Source: Coptis chinensis
Lineage: Eukaryota; Streptophyta; Magnoliopsida; Ranunculales; Ranunculaceae
DNA length: 64,000 nucleotides
Direction of reading: 5' to 3'
NCBI GenBank assembly: GCA_015680905.1
Contig: CM027378.1
Coordinates: 81,311,501 to 81,375,500 of the forward strand
Shown here: in pieces, positions 1 through 12,469 of the stretch
Layout of the letters: each line of letters opens with the position of its first letter
Position numbering within the stretch: position 1 is the stretch's first letter
Made by a program: the position numbers and the translations under genes
Notes under the pieces: generated by a model
The model's input: only the letters and a program-made list of their open reading frames with translations
Databases searched by the model: none
Told to the model about the DNA's origin: nothing

Positions 1-50
1 TATATATATATTAAAGAATAAACATAGTAATCTAGGAAGTCTCGAAATCT

Positions 51-55
<5 letters not shown>

Positions 56-118
<63 letters not shown>
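56..118. repeat. (TA)n microsatellite
   Basis: Uninterrupted TA dinucleotide run inside the 3' part of the left-edge Ty3/gypsy element. A shorter TA stretch opens the window at 1-10. Confidence 0.95.
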
Positions 119-119
<1 letters not shown>

Positions 120-3100
120 TTTTATAATGAAAAACAATAAGCAAGAAAGACATAATTCACCCCATGAGAAACATGACTCAAAAATCTGAGAAAACATGCA
201 AGAGTGGAAAATGTGAATTATGTTAAACGTGAACTTAGGATCCGGTACTTACAGCCACACACTCCATAGGGAGGGCCCGGTTACCTTAATGGTGCACTCA
301 CCAATATCTGGAAATGAAAGGAATGCACCAAACACAACAAATTGAGTCATTTATAGTCAGATACTCGAGACTTTATCTAACATATGTATAAACATGCAGT
401 TTATCATATATCAACAACCGAAATAGTTGTGGATCATTCCATAAATAAATATCACAGAAAACATATCCAAACACAATCAAGCACCAAGATTTCCTATGAT
501 GCAACCTAGTGAAATGAAAGCGAAGTCGGATAACCCTATAACGTAACCTAGCATGCACCTTCTTTTTCATTTTTGAACGAGAGGGTGTTCTAGTGAATAA
601 GTGTGGAAAAGTGAATGGTTGTGGAGAATATGGTGGATATGGATAAATTGTAGAAGGAAAGCATGTAAACAATGAGGATGTGGGTTTAGCACAAAACTCA
701 TTCATGGTGTAGGTAGGGACTGTTTCAAGTCTGAAAATGAAGGTGTCAAATGCTTTGTTCTTCTGAAGTATTTGTTTACTAGGTGGATTTAAAAAATTAT
801 GAAGCATAGAAGAAACAAAAGGATCGAGTGCAAACTCGAGATCCCTTTGAAAGGGTGGAAAGAGGGGAGTCGAGCTGGATGTTGTGCAAAGTTGTTCTTG
901 ATTGGGTGAATCATCACCTGCTCTAAGAAACTCATCGAATTCCTCATCTAGATTGGTCATATCCACGTTACTATGATAGTCCTCTATATCTTTGAGAAAG
1001 TCATCTATGTCATCCTCATCCGTAATATGTGTATCGACTAGTGTAGGGATGAAAATGTTGGAGTCTGAACTTCCAAAGGAAAGAAATTTGGGCATATGAT
1101 TATCAGGGAACGTGTTGTTGAAATAATCTCGAGCAAAGCTCTCGATCATGCTAACCTCTCCATCTATAGACGAATCTGGTAAATGTGTCTTTGTTTTAAA
1201 AACATTTACTTCAACAGCAAGATGGCCAAAAGACATGGACATCGAACCATCACGGCAATTAATGAGCGCATTGGTAGTTGCCAGGAAAAGACGCCCTAAG
1301 ATGATCGGGACAGAGTCGTTAGCGACTTCTGTATCGAGGATGACAAAATCAGCCGGATAGTAAAAATCCTAAACTTTTACCAACACATTTTCGACCACAC
1401 CCTTAGGATACTTAATAGACCGATCAGCTAATTGCAACGTCATTTTAGTGGGTTGCATCTCGTCTAGACCTATTTGTCTATACAAATAAAACGGGAGTAA
1501 GTTAACACTAGCCCCCAGGTCTAATAACGCGGTCGTCGTATAAGAATCTCCTAAGGTGCATTGTACAGTAGGACGACTAGGATCCTTGTACTTAACAATT
1601 CAATTATGTTCAGATAGAGTTGGGAATTGTTAAAAAAAGCGTCTTTTGGTATATTGGTCTTACGCCTAGTAGTACACAACTCCTTAAGAAACTTAGCATG
1701 GTGTGGTAGCTTTTTAATAGCTTCAAGGAAGGGAAGGTTTATAGTTAGATTCTTGAAAACGTCCCTAATCTCCTCATAATTAGTATCCCTAGTTAACACG
1801 GCTAATTTTTGTGGAAACGGTGGTTTCGCTATATTTAGCAATGGTATCACCCGGATGTTTAACCGTGGCTTTCTGTTTCTTAGGTTGTGTTGTAACGGTA
1901 CCTCTACAAAGGGTAGACTCTTGAGTTTCTATTTCGGGTATCTAGTAAAATAGCGGTGTAGGGGCTCTTGGTGGGGTAACTATAGGCATAGTTACTTTGT
2001 TATCAACCACTCTGCCGAACGGAGAGTGGTGATGGCCTTTAGCTCACCTACATTTTCATATTCATTACTAGTATTATCGGTTTACCTCAAAGGCTGTGTT
2101 TGTTGTTTTAGGATTAGGTATTGCGTGACCTGGAAACACACTTTTGGGTTGGGCTTTATCTTGGGCCAACTATTGGCTTAAATTATTAACGGATTGTAGA
2201 AGCTGCTGGTTAGATTGAGCCATGGTTTGGAAAAAGTTTTTGGCTCACTTGTATGAAGGTGTCAAGACGATCCGGTTGTGTGGGTGTAGTAGTCACGGGG
2301 TGGTGTGGAACTATTTTGCGTGAATTATTTATGGGTGGATTTTGATAATTATTATTTACCTGAACGATACCTCTATTAGCATTATAATTATTATAACTAC
2401 CTTGACCTTGTGCTTGACCTTGTCGAGGTTGCACTTGGTTGTTATAATTATTAAAATTACCACGACCACAATCCTTGTGTCGTGGTGGAACTTGGTTAAA
2501 ATTGTCGTTGGCCTAACATATTGATTATTGTACCACGGAGGTGTGGCGTGTTGGTTATTTCTCCAACCAAAGTTGGGATTTTGTCTCCAAGGGGCGTTAG
2601 GTTCACTATTAATGGAACAAGCCTATTCATAGGCTATAGGGACGATGGAAGTCCGGATGCTCGGGGCTCCAACAGAAAACTACATGGATTTGAATTTACA
2701 TTCATGACGGGGATAGGCTTTTGTTGAACGAAATGGCCTCTACCTTTTTTAGTGACCGATTCGATTAGAGTTTTAAGCTTCGGGATCGTGTTTAATTTCA
2801 AACATACCGCTGCCTTAACTGTATTTGATGAACTAGCGGAGGGGTGGATATCATCACTACCCCCCCCCTGTTATTTAAACTTTAGTTTGATCCTCTAAAA
2901 TTTATAAGCCTCCGAGGCTCCTTTGCTTAAGAAACTACCCCCATTCATTATGTCTAGGACTTCTTTATGGTGGTGTAGAAGTCCTTTAAAAAGGCACGAA
3001 CTAACGTGTCTTTAGCTAAGTTATGATGTGGACACTCTATAAGGAGATCGGTGAAACGATTCCAAGCCTCTAAAAATTCATCATGAGGATTTTGTCGAAA

Positions 3101-4131
3101 AGAAATGAATCTTGGAAAGCATCTCATCCGTCTTTAGGGGTGGGTAAAATGTTCCATAAACAAATTGAACAAGTTTAGCCCACGAGTCCACGAATTAGGC
3201 GTTTGGGCGTTAACCAAGATGCCGCCTTTATCGGCTAAGGTGAAAGGGGAATACCACGAGTTTAATTTGTTCCGCACCAACCGTAGGATGGTGGAATGTT
3301 GTTAGGACTTGTTCAATCCTACGCGATGTGCGATAAGGTTTTTCATGGTCTAAACCGTGAAAAACGGGTAACAAATTAAAATATTTGGGGATTCGAAAAT
3401 CCCCAATTGGGTCCGCTAGAACGATGCAAGATTTGGGGCTATCGCCAAGGCTTTATAAAAGTCCGAGAGAGGAGTCTCTCCGTCGGGCATTGTGTCGGTG
3501 GTGTGTGTGAAATAGTAGCTAGAGGTGTAGTGGGTGGTATACTAGATAGAATTGTTTGTTGGCGTTGTTGTGTAATTACGTTTGGTGTTTTGTTCGACCG
3601 GACCTTAATCTCATACAAGGCTAAGACCAAATTTAGCTAAACACATCAACACTCCAAACAATTACGATATACTAGTATAAACCTCTAACGGAGATCACGA
3701 GGTGCGAAAGAAAGGAATACCTGATTGCGTCCTTGCTTCGGCTTATGAATAAGCGTCTTGTTTACGCGTGTTCGATATATATAACAAGTTAGAACAACGA
3801 AAAACTTGAAAAATCGGGTTCGAATCAAACCTGTGGAAATCCGGCAAAATCAGCTTAGGGGTCGCTCATCACTTTGAAGCTGGTCGCTCAGTGTAAGTTC
3901 AAGTTACAGTGTTTTTAGAAGTGGTCGCTCGAGATGGGGGCGGTCGCTCAAGGTTCCAGCGTATGGGCAATGTGCGCCGCGCTTTGAAGCGCCGTCGGCT
4001 CGTGTATTTTTCGCGGAACTTTTCAATGCTGAAACGGACAACCACAGTATGAATCAAACAAGGGTGGGTGGGTTTAATGGGACTTTAAGAAAAGTACTTA
4101 TACTACGAAAACAATGCGAAAGTGAAACTAA

Positions 4132-4147
4132 GATGGCAGCGGCGCCA
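4132..4147 (-). other. Primer-binding site of the Ty3/gypsy element
   Basis: Minus strand reads TGGCGCCGCTGCCATC directly inside the LTR end. Athila/Tat elements typically carry TGGCGCCGTTGCC, matching the 3' end of tRNA-Asp; the first eight bases agree. Confidence 0.75.
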
Positions 4148-4149
4148 TT

Positions 4150-5827
4150 TGATAAAACATAAAATTGATAGTTTACCTACGAAATGAACGATGAAACTCA
4201 AAACGTAAGTAAACTAAACTATTTTATGTGCCTATATTTTATCAAAGATTCTACTCTCAATCCTATGAGATATAGTGGAGTAGATGATTCGTTCCACTCC
4301 TAGTCCTTCCGCATGCTGTGTTCTCTACGTATAAGTAATGTACTCTAAATCTAATGAGAGATTTACGAAAAGGCAACTAGACTACGATGCAACTACCCAC
4401 AAGATGCAACTAGTCGACTATTAGAACAACTATGGGAATGCCACGTCGATTCTATGATAAGGAGTTAGAGGGGGTTGATTCCACCTTAACTCGACTTAAT
4501 CCTACTAACGATGAATCGTCGTAATCCAAATTGAATCGCCGAAAATCAATGGTTACTCCTAATCCCTAATTACACATGGCATTTCTACCAATTCATAACT
4601 AGCATGTGAACGATTACACCCATTCTCATGGTGAACTAATCATTTCTAGAGTGGAAAGGAAATTACGACGACTTTACGATAATCGGAATCAAGCTTTCAT
4701 CAAGGCTTCTCAACCCCCTCTAATGGGGGTTTAGCCGAGAATTATCACGCTATCATTCCTAAAGGAATTCAAACAAGACATGATATAAAGATTGAAACTT
4801 TGCTTGTTTAAACTCAATTCAAAACTACTAATGCAATAATTGAATTAAACTAATAATGACAATTAATTGAATCTACGAATTGAAACTAAACAATTAATGG
4901 AAATGAAACTAACTTATGGAGAACACTATTTTATTAATCTAATGAATAATAAAACAATGATTTAAATACTAAATTAATAATCTAACTAATCTAAGTCTAG
5001 CTATCTACGTAATAAGGGAAATTAGATCTACACAATTGTAAATGACAAAAATCGAAATTGACAAACTAGCTATTTTATTAATCAAACTAATTAAGAATAA
5101 TGATTCTAAGAGTTTAATCTAAAACAAGAATTGAATTTAAACTAAACTTAATTTTATTACATGAAAACTAGATCTATAATTATTTATAGTTTTAGGTCTA
5201 ACTAGCTACTTTTCTTATCCTAACCTAGTTTATTTTCTAACCTAACTATCTACCATTAACAAAGAGTTAAGCCTTGGTTTTTATACTTTCAGATCCAAAA
5301 ATCGTGCATGGGCTTGGAGCCATGTTTTGGGCCAAAGAATCAGGCCCAAAACCCAATTCTTTTAGTCCAAAAAGGCCTCTTCAGCTGCAGTTGGCTTCAA
5401 CAGAATTTTCGTCCACTTCTGCTCCTCTGATTGGATCAAGTCTTAGACCATTGGAAAGCTCTTTCCGAGCCGGTCGTTTTGACATAAGGTAGGCCCCATT
5501 CTGAGGTCTGAGTCCAAAGATACGGCCTTCGGGAAGTTCTCACGACTTGTGTCTTTGTTTACGCCCGCCGTCGACTTTTCAGCTTTTGACCGGGCTTTAG
5601 AAAGGCTTTGTCTTCTTGAATCTTGGCCTTTAATCACGGAACTCCTTAGTAACCGACCTTTGCTCCTTTATCCCGCTAAAGTGGCACATTTCTGCACATA
5701 ATGGACTTTGAAGCACGAAATGCATAAAAAACACGTGTCGGTGTTAACTCTTAATTATTACTCACATAATTGGTCTAAAAGTATGACTGTTACAGGGTTA
5801 AAACTACAGTTTTGGGCTCTTATCACA
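4150..5827 (-). repeat. 5' LTR of the left-edge Ty3/gypsy element
   Basis: On the minus strand the LTR begins TGTGATAAGAGCCC at 5827 and ends with CA at 4150, two bases before the PBS. Its first bases match those of the LTR at 51181-52502 (TGTGATAAGCACCC), so both belong to related lineages. Length about 1.68 kb. The outer edge abuts U2 snRNA sequence. Confidence 0.8.
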
Positions 5828-5894
5828 TATCAGATATTAAACTGATAAGAACAGATACTACACTTGATCTTAGCCAAAAGGCCGAGAAAGGTAT
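5824..5894 (-). ncRNA. U2 snRNA, 5' part, cut by an LTR element
   Basis: The minus strand from 5894 to 5824 is identical, as I recall the plant U2 sequence, to nucleotides 1 to 71 of U2 snRNA: it starts ATACCTTTCTCGG and includes stem-loop I, the branch-site recognition segment (GTAGTAT) and the stem IIa region (ATATCTGATATGTG). The match stops exactly where the Ty3/gypsy LTR starts (TGTG is shared by both). The Sm site and the 3' domains are missing from the window. A plant upstream sequence element lies at the correct distance, so this was a real U2 locus rather than a processed RNA copy. It cannot make full U2 now unless the remainder beyond the element is somehow joined, which is very unlikely. 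Confidence 0.93.
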
Positions 5895-5959
5895 GACTTA
5901 TTAAGAATCTACAACATGCTTTTGTATGTGAGTTGCCTTGACTACATTTTAACTGTAGC

Positions 5960-5970
5960 CGATATGGGAC
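5960..5970 (-). promoter_or_regulatory. Plant snRNA upstream sequence element (USE)
   Basis: Minus strand GTCCCATATCG, 10 of 11 against the plant snRNA USE consensus RTCCCACATCG, at -66 to -76 from the U2 start at 5894, the usual place. At about -30 only a weak TATA-like CATACAAAA (around 5920-5928) is seen. Confidence 0.75.
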
Positions 5971-6233
5971 TAAGAATACACTGTCATATGCTCATCCAAC
6001 TATCCAAGCACTTCTAAGAAGTCGTGTGAGTTGGTGATTATACCGGACAGTAGGAATTTCATACTTTTTATGAGATTCATGTTAGCTCAAAGTTTACATG
6101 TCTGGAAACAAAACCTGATCATTAAGAAGAACAAAAGATCAAGGAGACTTGATTTATTGAGATTTAGGGGTCTCACTGAACTAGTTCCACTCCTACTCTA
6201 GTTCTTATATTATCGCTGCAACTGTGGTTTTCG

Positions 6234-6753
6234 CAAGGAATGTGGATGGTGCCTCGCAAGGAAACCCATGCCCTTCAGGCTATGGAGTTGTGTTTAGGGA
6301 TAGTAGGTGTCACTTTGTTGTTGTGGTAACACATAGACTTCGCCACAAATTATATAGCTGAATGCTTGGCTATACTTGAAGGTGCAGAATATGCAGTTCA
6401 AAGGAATTGGAAGAAGCTATGGGTTGAATCAGATTCAGCGGCTGCAGACCATGCTTTTGGGAGCTCACAACTTCCATGGGGGATGAAGCAAAGATGGGAT
6501 AAATGTAAGGAGAAGCTAGAGTACTGCAAGATAACACCTACATGGAGGGAATGCAACTTCTCCGCAGACAAAGTGGCCAAATATGCAGCAGACTTACAAA
6601 CAAATGATAAACTAGTTTTTGATGTAAAACCACCATAGATTACCACATGGGAGGTTCCACAACAAGTTTACTTCAGATTTGTCTAAAAATCCTAGTAGTA
6701 CCTTCTCCTCTCTTCTGTTTTTACCCTCATCAATACAATATTTGCTTACTTAG

Positions 6754-6790
<37 letters not shown>
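6234..6790 (+). mobile_element. 5'-truncated L1-like LINE with poly(A) tail
   Basis: Only the 3' end of a plant LINE is present. It encodes the C-terminal RNase H-like domain found in many plant L1 ORF2 proteins: an opening like VDGASQGNPCPSGYGVVFRD near 6240-6300, then 6366-6638 with the core ECLAILEGAEYAVQ...LWVESDSAAA. There is a frame change between the two parts, so it is dead. A run of 37 A residues (6754-6790) ends the element. A perfect 10-bp TSD, GTGGTTTTCG, lies at 6224-6233 and 6791-6800, which fixes both ends and shows that the 5' truncation happened at insertion. Confidence 0.88.
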
Positions 6791-6792
<2 letters not shown>

Positions 6793-6800
6793 GGTTTTCG

Positions 6801-8040
6801 TTCTAATTGTGAGTATGCTCTTGTTAAATGAGTACCAGTTGAGAGTGACGTGTCTCCAGGTCTTCATCACTACATCTCCCCCAACAATCTTTAGTGAAGA
6901 ACTACCACCCTGGTAATGCCCACCCGAAAAAGGATGGTGAAGCAGGCTAATCAGACTTGAGCTGATCTCTGGTTGGGAATGGAGGGACAGATGTTGCTTG
7001 TAGTTCAATAGATAGGCCTGAACTACTCCTTATGTAGCTATTTCCCTATGGCAATGGTGCGTAGGATACCCGGAATTTGCTACCCGACCATTCCCCTACC
7101 AAGAAGAGGCGGGAAGCTCTTTTATGTTATGGAAGATAACTAGTAGTGGTGGGGTTAGGGGGTCAGGTCAGCATCCCATATCAGCTGTTCATCACGATCA
7201 TAAGACACTCTTGAGTTAATGTCAGCTCCGTATAGCATCTGAGTTCTTCCTCTTTTGGATTGTAGGAACTTTTCCCCCTTTCCTTTCTGCTCTCTCCATT
7301 TCAGTCCACTATTCCTCGTTCCCCCATAGTCAGCTATATTTTTGCCTCATTACTGGGAGCTATCTTTTCATAGAAGCTCGATAAGCCATAAGTATTCATG
7401 CCAAAAGCCGTAACACTCCGATGTCGGTTTGAACTCCAGGATCTTTAGTCCTTTCTAGTGTTAATGATTGTTGGTTGGAATAAATAAAACGACCATATAT
7501 GGAGTGGTTCTCTCATATCTTGGTAGAGCTACCGGGTATAGTACTCCGAGACTCTACTTCGTCAAACAATAGTTAGAAATATACCACTATAGTACTCCGA
7601 GACTCTACTTCACAACTTGCTTTATCCAAAAAATAAAGACTACTTCACAACTTACAGTATTTTTGAATTTCATATCAAATATTCTCAAGCAAAAATCTTC
7701 ATATATCGTGAGACGAAGACTTCTCCAAGCAACTCATAACAACATTTATATCAAAATTAACTACTGCAATTATAGCAGCTGTAGAACAGGAACTGATATC
7801 TATGTGCAACTATAATTATTTATATCAAGTACAAAATTACAAATTATGAGTTCTGACTTGGCTATTCAAATGTTATCTGTTAAGCCTTTTAGCAAGCTAT
7901 TCTTTACAAATATTAAACCAAACATCAGGGTTAACAAACAAAACAAAGAGACCGACTCTCAAAGCCTCTCTTCTACAGCTGAAGGACCAAAAAATAAAAG
8001 AAAAAAAGAACAAAACATCAATTCTCACAACATAGCATGC
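6801..8040. other. Intergenic stretch, no gene seen
   Basis: No supported coding region. A 24-bp direct repeat (TATAGTACTCCGAGACTC plus TACTTC) occurs at 7537-7560 and 7588-7611. The part from about 7850 to 8040 probably holds the 3' UTR of the minus-strand F-box/kelch gene. Confidence 0.5.
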
Positions 8041-9082
8041 CTAAATCCTCAGCATTGTACAACCTAGTACTGAGCCATGGCACTCTGTCATAGGTGTCAC
8101 CATTCTCCAAGTTGGTCTCTCACTCCCAACTGTTAGAACATCAACATCGGACAGTGGTTTGATATCTAAATTCCACCTTCCAGGTCCGATCACTCCACCA
8201 ATCACATAAAGATTATCTCCCAGTCCTATCATGGCAAACCCAATTCTACTCTTAAAGTCTGATGCTGAAGCCAATATCTTCCTTTTCCTTTGCTCCCTGT
8301 TCTGCTTGACGATAAACCCATGACTCAATACATAAAGTTCCCCTTACTACTGCCATTGGACCTTGAAGCCACCCATAGTCTTCAACCACCCACCTCCACT
8401 CAGCATTCTCAAATACCTGGACTGTAGACAGTCCCTTGTGCAAGACATGCACCTTCCCATTGATGAGAACCCCAGAGCAAGCAGAGTTGTGTGTGTGAGG
8501 AAGGTCAGGTATTGCAATCCACACATCCTTCTCAAGATCATAGGCCTCTGCCTTCGAGATCGACTTCCTGCATGTGGTGAAACCACCTGCAACAACAATC
8601 TTTCCATCCAAAACACAGCATGCAAACATGGCACGGTGAACAAGCATTGAGGCCCGTCTTGCCCACTGCCGAAGTAGGGGGTCATATGACCATACTTCAT
8701 TTGACGCAAAAATTCCATAGTGGTCCCCTGTCAATGGATCGACTGCGTCACTGCCACCTCCAAGCACAAACAATTTTCCTGCCGTGGATACAACACCAAA
8801 GTTTGCGAGGTGCCTAATATCTGAAGGCAAAACAGGTACGGTCATCCATAGGTCCCTACGAGGATCATAAAGCTGCCACAGATTTTCAGGCTCAAATGCA
8901 CATACACACAAGAGGTCCTCGGATGCGCCAACCTCACGTCGGGATCTAAAGAATTCTCGGCTGTGAAGGGCACCTCTCCAAGAGCGACAAACAAGCTGCA
9001 AATTGGGATGTAGGTATAAGGGCACTCGAGCAAGACACCGCAGAGCTACAGCATCTGGCAGACCCTCAATAAGTCCAGACAT
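8041..9082 (-). CDS. SKIP30: F-box/kelch-repeat protein, SKIP30-like, with one frameshift
   Basis: Closely resembles Arabidopsis SKIP30, an F-box/kelch adaptor that binds SKP1-like proteins in SCF ubiquitin ligases. The start MSGLIEGLPDAVALRCLARV is the F-box opening (residues about 5-50). Kelch-type blades follow, for example KLFVLGGGSDAV, KIVVAGGFTTCRKS and NLYVIGGVIGPGRW. The C-terminus ends near ...VLGCTMLRI, as in the family. Total span about 346 codons, close to the family length, in a single coding exon. The reading frame changes near 8336-8342: the first frame covers 9082 to about 8340 and the conserved ...VLSHGF... end continues in another frame to 8041. The context suggests loss of a TA pair from TTATATGTA. 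If real, the protein loses its last kelch blades and ends in about 26 unrelated residues. A sequencing or assembly error is the other explanation. Identity is firm; functional state is open. Confidence 0.9.
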
Positions 9083-11367
9083 AATAATGGCTTCTACATC
9101 CTACTCAGACGATTCATAGTTGTTGATGATGGCTGTATATTTCAACGTCGAGCGTCACAACCTGACAGAAACACTGTTGCTCAGATTGGTCAAGGAAGCA
9201 CGCACAGATAACTGAATGTAGAAGTTGAATTACTTGAATTAATTTGGCTAGTCAATACAAGATGTTAGATAATATATCTATAACGTTTTTCATTTTACTA
9301 TTAGTAAATATTGAATTCTACGTCCAATACACAAAAGGGAAGGAAAAGAACTAAGTGTATTTCATGATTCCATAGAAAGAGATAGTCTGTGTTAAAATAA
9401 TATTTTCAGCACAAACTTATGCAAGTCTAAGAACTACATATTCCTCTAATATATTGTCAGATTTACCCTAGAAGTTGAAGTATACCTCGAGATCAGAACT
9501 TTTTACCTTGAAATACTTGTATATTTCCACTATATACAATAACTAGCAAACCAAGTAGAGAAATGAACATCTTTTAATAGATAGATAGAGAAATCATGTT
9601 CAGAAATAAAACATCATCAGAAACCAGCTTCTAGAAAAAGACACTCTCAGAAATCTTTTGTTGGATCTCATTTGTCTCAAAGAGAAAGTGCACATTATAA
9701 ATTAAAATAACAGATAAATTTTCCCATTGATACGTGGTTTAGACTTTAGACCAGTAGTTTCCTAGACCCTGGAACTATATACCAGACGTGATCTTTTCTT
9801 CTACGTGCCAAACGCAAATGGGGGACATTTGCCCATTCTCAAGATAATATATTACAGCTGCCAAAATACAGATGAATAAAAGTAACTACAAATCACATTA
9901 TAGTGGAAATCTGGATTGCGTAAAGTGTAAACCATTTAGCATAGGAATCTATTCCAGTGATGTAATGGGATTCTCTCTTCTTTTGGATTGGATATAAATA
10001 TTTACAAAGGATTAGATAGGACATATGTAAAAACACAAATTACATCATAGTGAAAGACTGAAAGTGTGAAAGAGAAAAAGGTTTGAGATCTAGAGCCAGT
10101 TTTTATAATAAAGGTAAAAATATTTCCACTCATAAGCACATCTCCTGATTCCTAAAGGCGCCAAAACAAAAGATATCACTTGCCACATAGAATATTATTG
10201 GGTAATTCTCAACGACTTTTACTTGCAGGATCTAGAACTGTTGCGCTATTTTTGTACATATTCAATTAAAATGAGTAGCTATTTTACAACTCAGATGTTT
10301 CTAAAGAACACAGAGATTACCTTTTATTTCCCATTTCCCTATATCAGTTGGGGACTAAGTACAAGATTAACGCAAAAACAAACAGAAAAATAAAGAGTAG
10401 ATGAGAACATTGAACACAGAACATCTTAACCCCAGATCCATCCAACTCTTCCTCTTTCAAGGGAAGCTATAAAGACAAATCCCAGTCAAAGAGAGCATTG
10501 TCTTATGATCTTATCGCCACATCCCTAGCAAAGCAAGAATATATTGCTACTTCATAACATTCTCCTCCATCCTCACTCTCACAAGAGAAGATATAACATC
10601 TCTTATATGCATTTGATGTGCGATAACAAATGTGAAAGAAAACTAAACCTATTTTTTTTACAGATGGGGCAAATATAATAGTTTGTACAAAAGTACGAAA
10701 CGTACATTCAACCCTGATGCAATTTTTTGGCCCCACTAAATGTTTCAAGACTCCGCTGCTTTATATCCTATGCCCCTTCTGAAGAGACCTATGAATGAAA
10801 CTAATCTTAGCCAAATCCTTCAAATATATATAGTAGCAAATGATCTGCCTTTGCAACTTTGTTCCCAAATGCCAAGTTATAATTCCACATACGCAGGAAG
10901 AACAACAAACATCTATAGCTGCGACCTTTATTTCTTTGTTTCAATTTTGGATTACTAATCAGCACACCAAGGCGCTTACATTAGTAATTTATTGTCTTTG
11001 CTATCTAAGGATTAATTTTCCTAGGATGTCCTATCTTTCAAACCAATGATATCCTTCTTCACTGTGACTGTACTACACTACTCTTAAACTATGACTACAA
11101 ATAAACATGTAAGAAATGCTATAGACCAATATAACTTCACCAAAATGCACACACACACAAAAAGAGGAACAATCACTTAAAACAACTTCACCATACAACC
11201 CCCACATAAAGTTTCTCAATAACAATATTCATAAATTCCACCAAATTCATAAAAACAAAGTCAATACACACAATTTTTTTGATACAAGCAATGATAAAGT
11301 TTAAGTATTTAATTAAGATTCTGCGTGTTATTAGTATTATATAGAGAAGTAATGAAAGAGCATTTAC
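9083..11367 (-). other. 5' UTR and probable 5' UTR intron of the SKIP30-like gene
   Basis: On the minus strand a good acceptor (TTTCTGTCAG, exon from 9161) lies 79 bases before the start codon. A CT-rich leader ending in a donor (TTTCAAG then GTAAATG) lies at 11368. This implies a 5' UTR intron of about 2.2 kb, 9162-11367. No other gene is seen. Splicing is inferred from the sites only. Confidence 0.5.
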
Positions 11368-11520
11368 CTTGAAACGTGAAAACTAGTGGAGATAAAAAAA
11401 AATTGGTTTGATTTAATGGAAAGAGATGCCAAATGTAAGAGAGGGAGTAGTGGGTGTGTTTAGCGCTTTAATTGATTAGAGAAGATAGAGAGTGGGGTAT
11501 GGTGCTTAAAAATGTAATCA
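11368..11520 (-). other. Probable non-coding first exon of the SKIP30-like gene
   Basis: Minus-strand CT-rich sequence (CACTCTCTATCTTCTC, CTACTCCCTCTC) ending at a GTAAAT donor. Composition is typical of plant 5' leaders. The transcription start is not fixed. Confidence 0.4.
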
Positions 11521-12031
11521 GTCTTGTGAATCATGAGATTATTATGAGAGAAAGTCCTATGGTTTTAGGGTAGGCCACCGACCAATTTTGTTGTTTTTAA
11601 TAACTATTGAAGGCAATCTCAGGAAATCATGCAGCATATATATGTGCAACACAGTAACACATATCCCAGCCAATTGGTCTTTTCACTCTTTTGGTTATCT
11701 AGAAATTATGAGTTTATATTATTATTAGAGGTGAAGGTTACGAATATATTTTGCGCTCGTTCAACAAAATTTTCAGTTTTCCCAATACGAGTGGATTTAA
11801 ATTTCAGACTTGATCTAGCTACAATGGGAATTACTCAATCAGAACTAAGACTTTTGGAATGAAATTGACTCCAAATTCCAAAATCACATATTGAGACACC
11901 TTCGATGACTGGATTTTGTTGTTAGGATGAGTTTAAAGAGCACTGGTCTAAAAGACTAAAACAGTAGCCATGTCTAGTCAGACTTGCAAAACTGAGAAAG
12001 ATACTATCCTTAGAGCATCACCAATGCAGGG

Positions 12032-12105
12032 GCCGACATCACTATTTTAAAAGTTAGGGTGAAGGAGAGCCGACATCACTATTTTAAAAGTTAGGGTGAA
12101 GGAGA
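12032..12105. repeat. 37-bp tandem repeat, two copies
   Basis: The unit starting GCCGACATCACTATTTTAAA is present twice, 12032-12068 and 12069-12105, without change. Just before it, GAGCATCACCAATGCAGGGG resembles the end of plant TIR elements, but no matching second end was found. Confidence 0.85.
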
Positions 12106-12469
12106 GACCTGATAAGAAGGACTTCTAAATGATGAGTTGTACAATGCAACCTTTATAATAAAAATTAAAATCCAAATATACTAAAGTTGATAGTGGACTA
12201 GTAGCAAAGTTTGGTTTGGGAAAATTGGGTGGGTGGGCTTGGTGCAAGGTTTGAGTCTTAGCATGAATAATATTTTTAAATCTATGTTTCCAGTGTTTTG
12301 TAATTTAAACTGTGTTAAAAAAATTCAAATTGTTGGGGCGAACTAAAGAAGTTTCCCATTTTAAAAATGATTTTTGGCATTGAAATGTTTATGGACATAT
12401 TTTTATCGAGTGAGCGGGAGCGAACGATCTTGGGAGAAGGGGGGTATTCGGACAAAAAACAACTTGTCG

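Larger units (their letters stand above)
1..5827 (-). mobile_element. Ty3/gypsy LTR element, Athila/Tat-like, partial
   Basis: Fossil LTR retrotransposon on the minus strand, running off the left edge. Parts in element order: 5' LTR 4150-5827, primer-binding site 4132-4147, gag-like coding traces about 3640-2210 (Gln/Asn-rich stretch with the motif NNYQNPPINN, also seen in the plus-strand copy near 58.4 kb), a protease end about 1600-1250 (motif VPIILGRLFLATTNALINC, typical of Athila/Tat proteases), then an acidic linker region 1242-373. No reverse transcriptase is recognisable in the window part. The element is broken, with many breaks in gag. The family call rests on the protease motif, the tRNA-Asp-like PBS and the long LTR. 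Age cannot be judged because the 3' LTR lies outside the window. Confidence 0.85.

Noticed and set aside
3815-3845. GGGTTCGAATC resembling a tRNA B box
   Set aside because: No A box or cloverleaf stems around it; it lies in the leader of the Ty3/gypsy element.
6647-6916. Frames with long Lys or Phe runs
   Set aside because: These come from translating the poly(A) tail of the LINE at 6754-6790.
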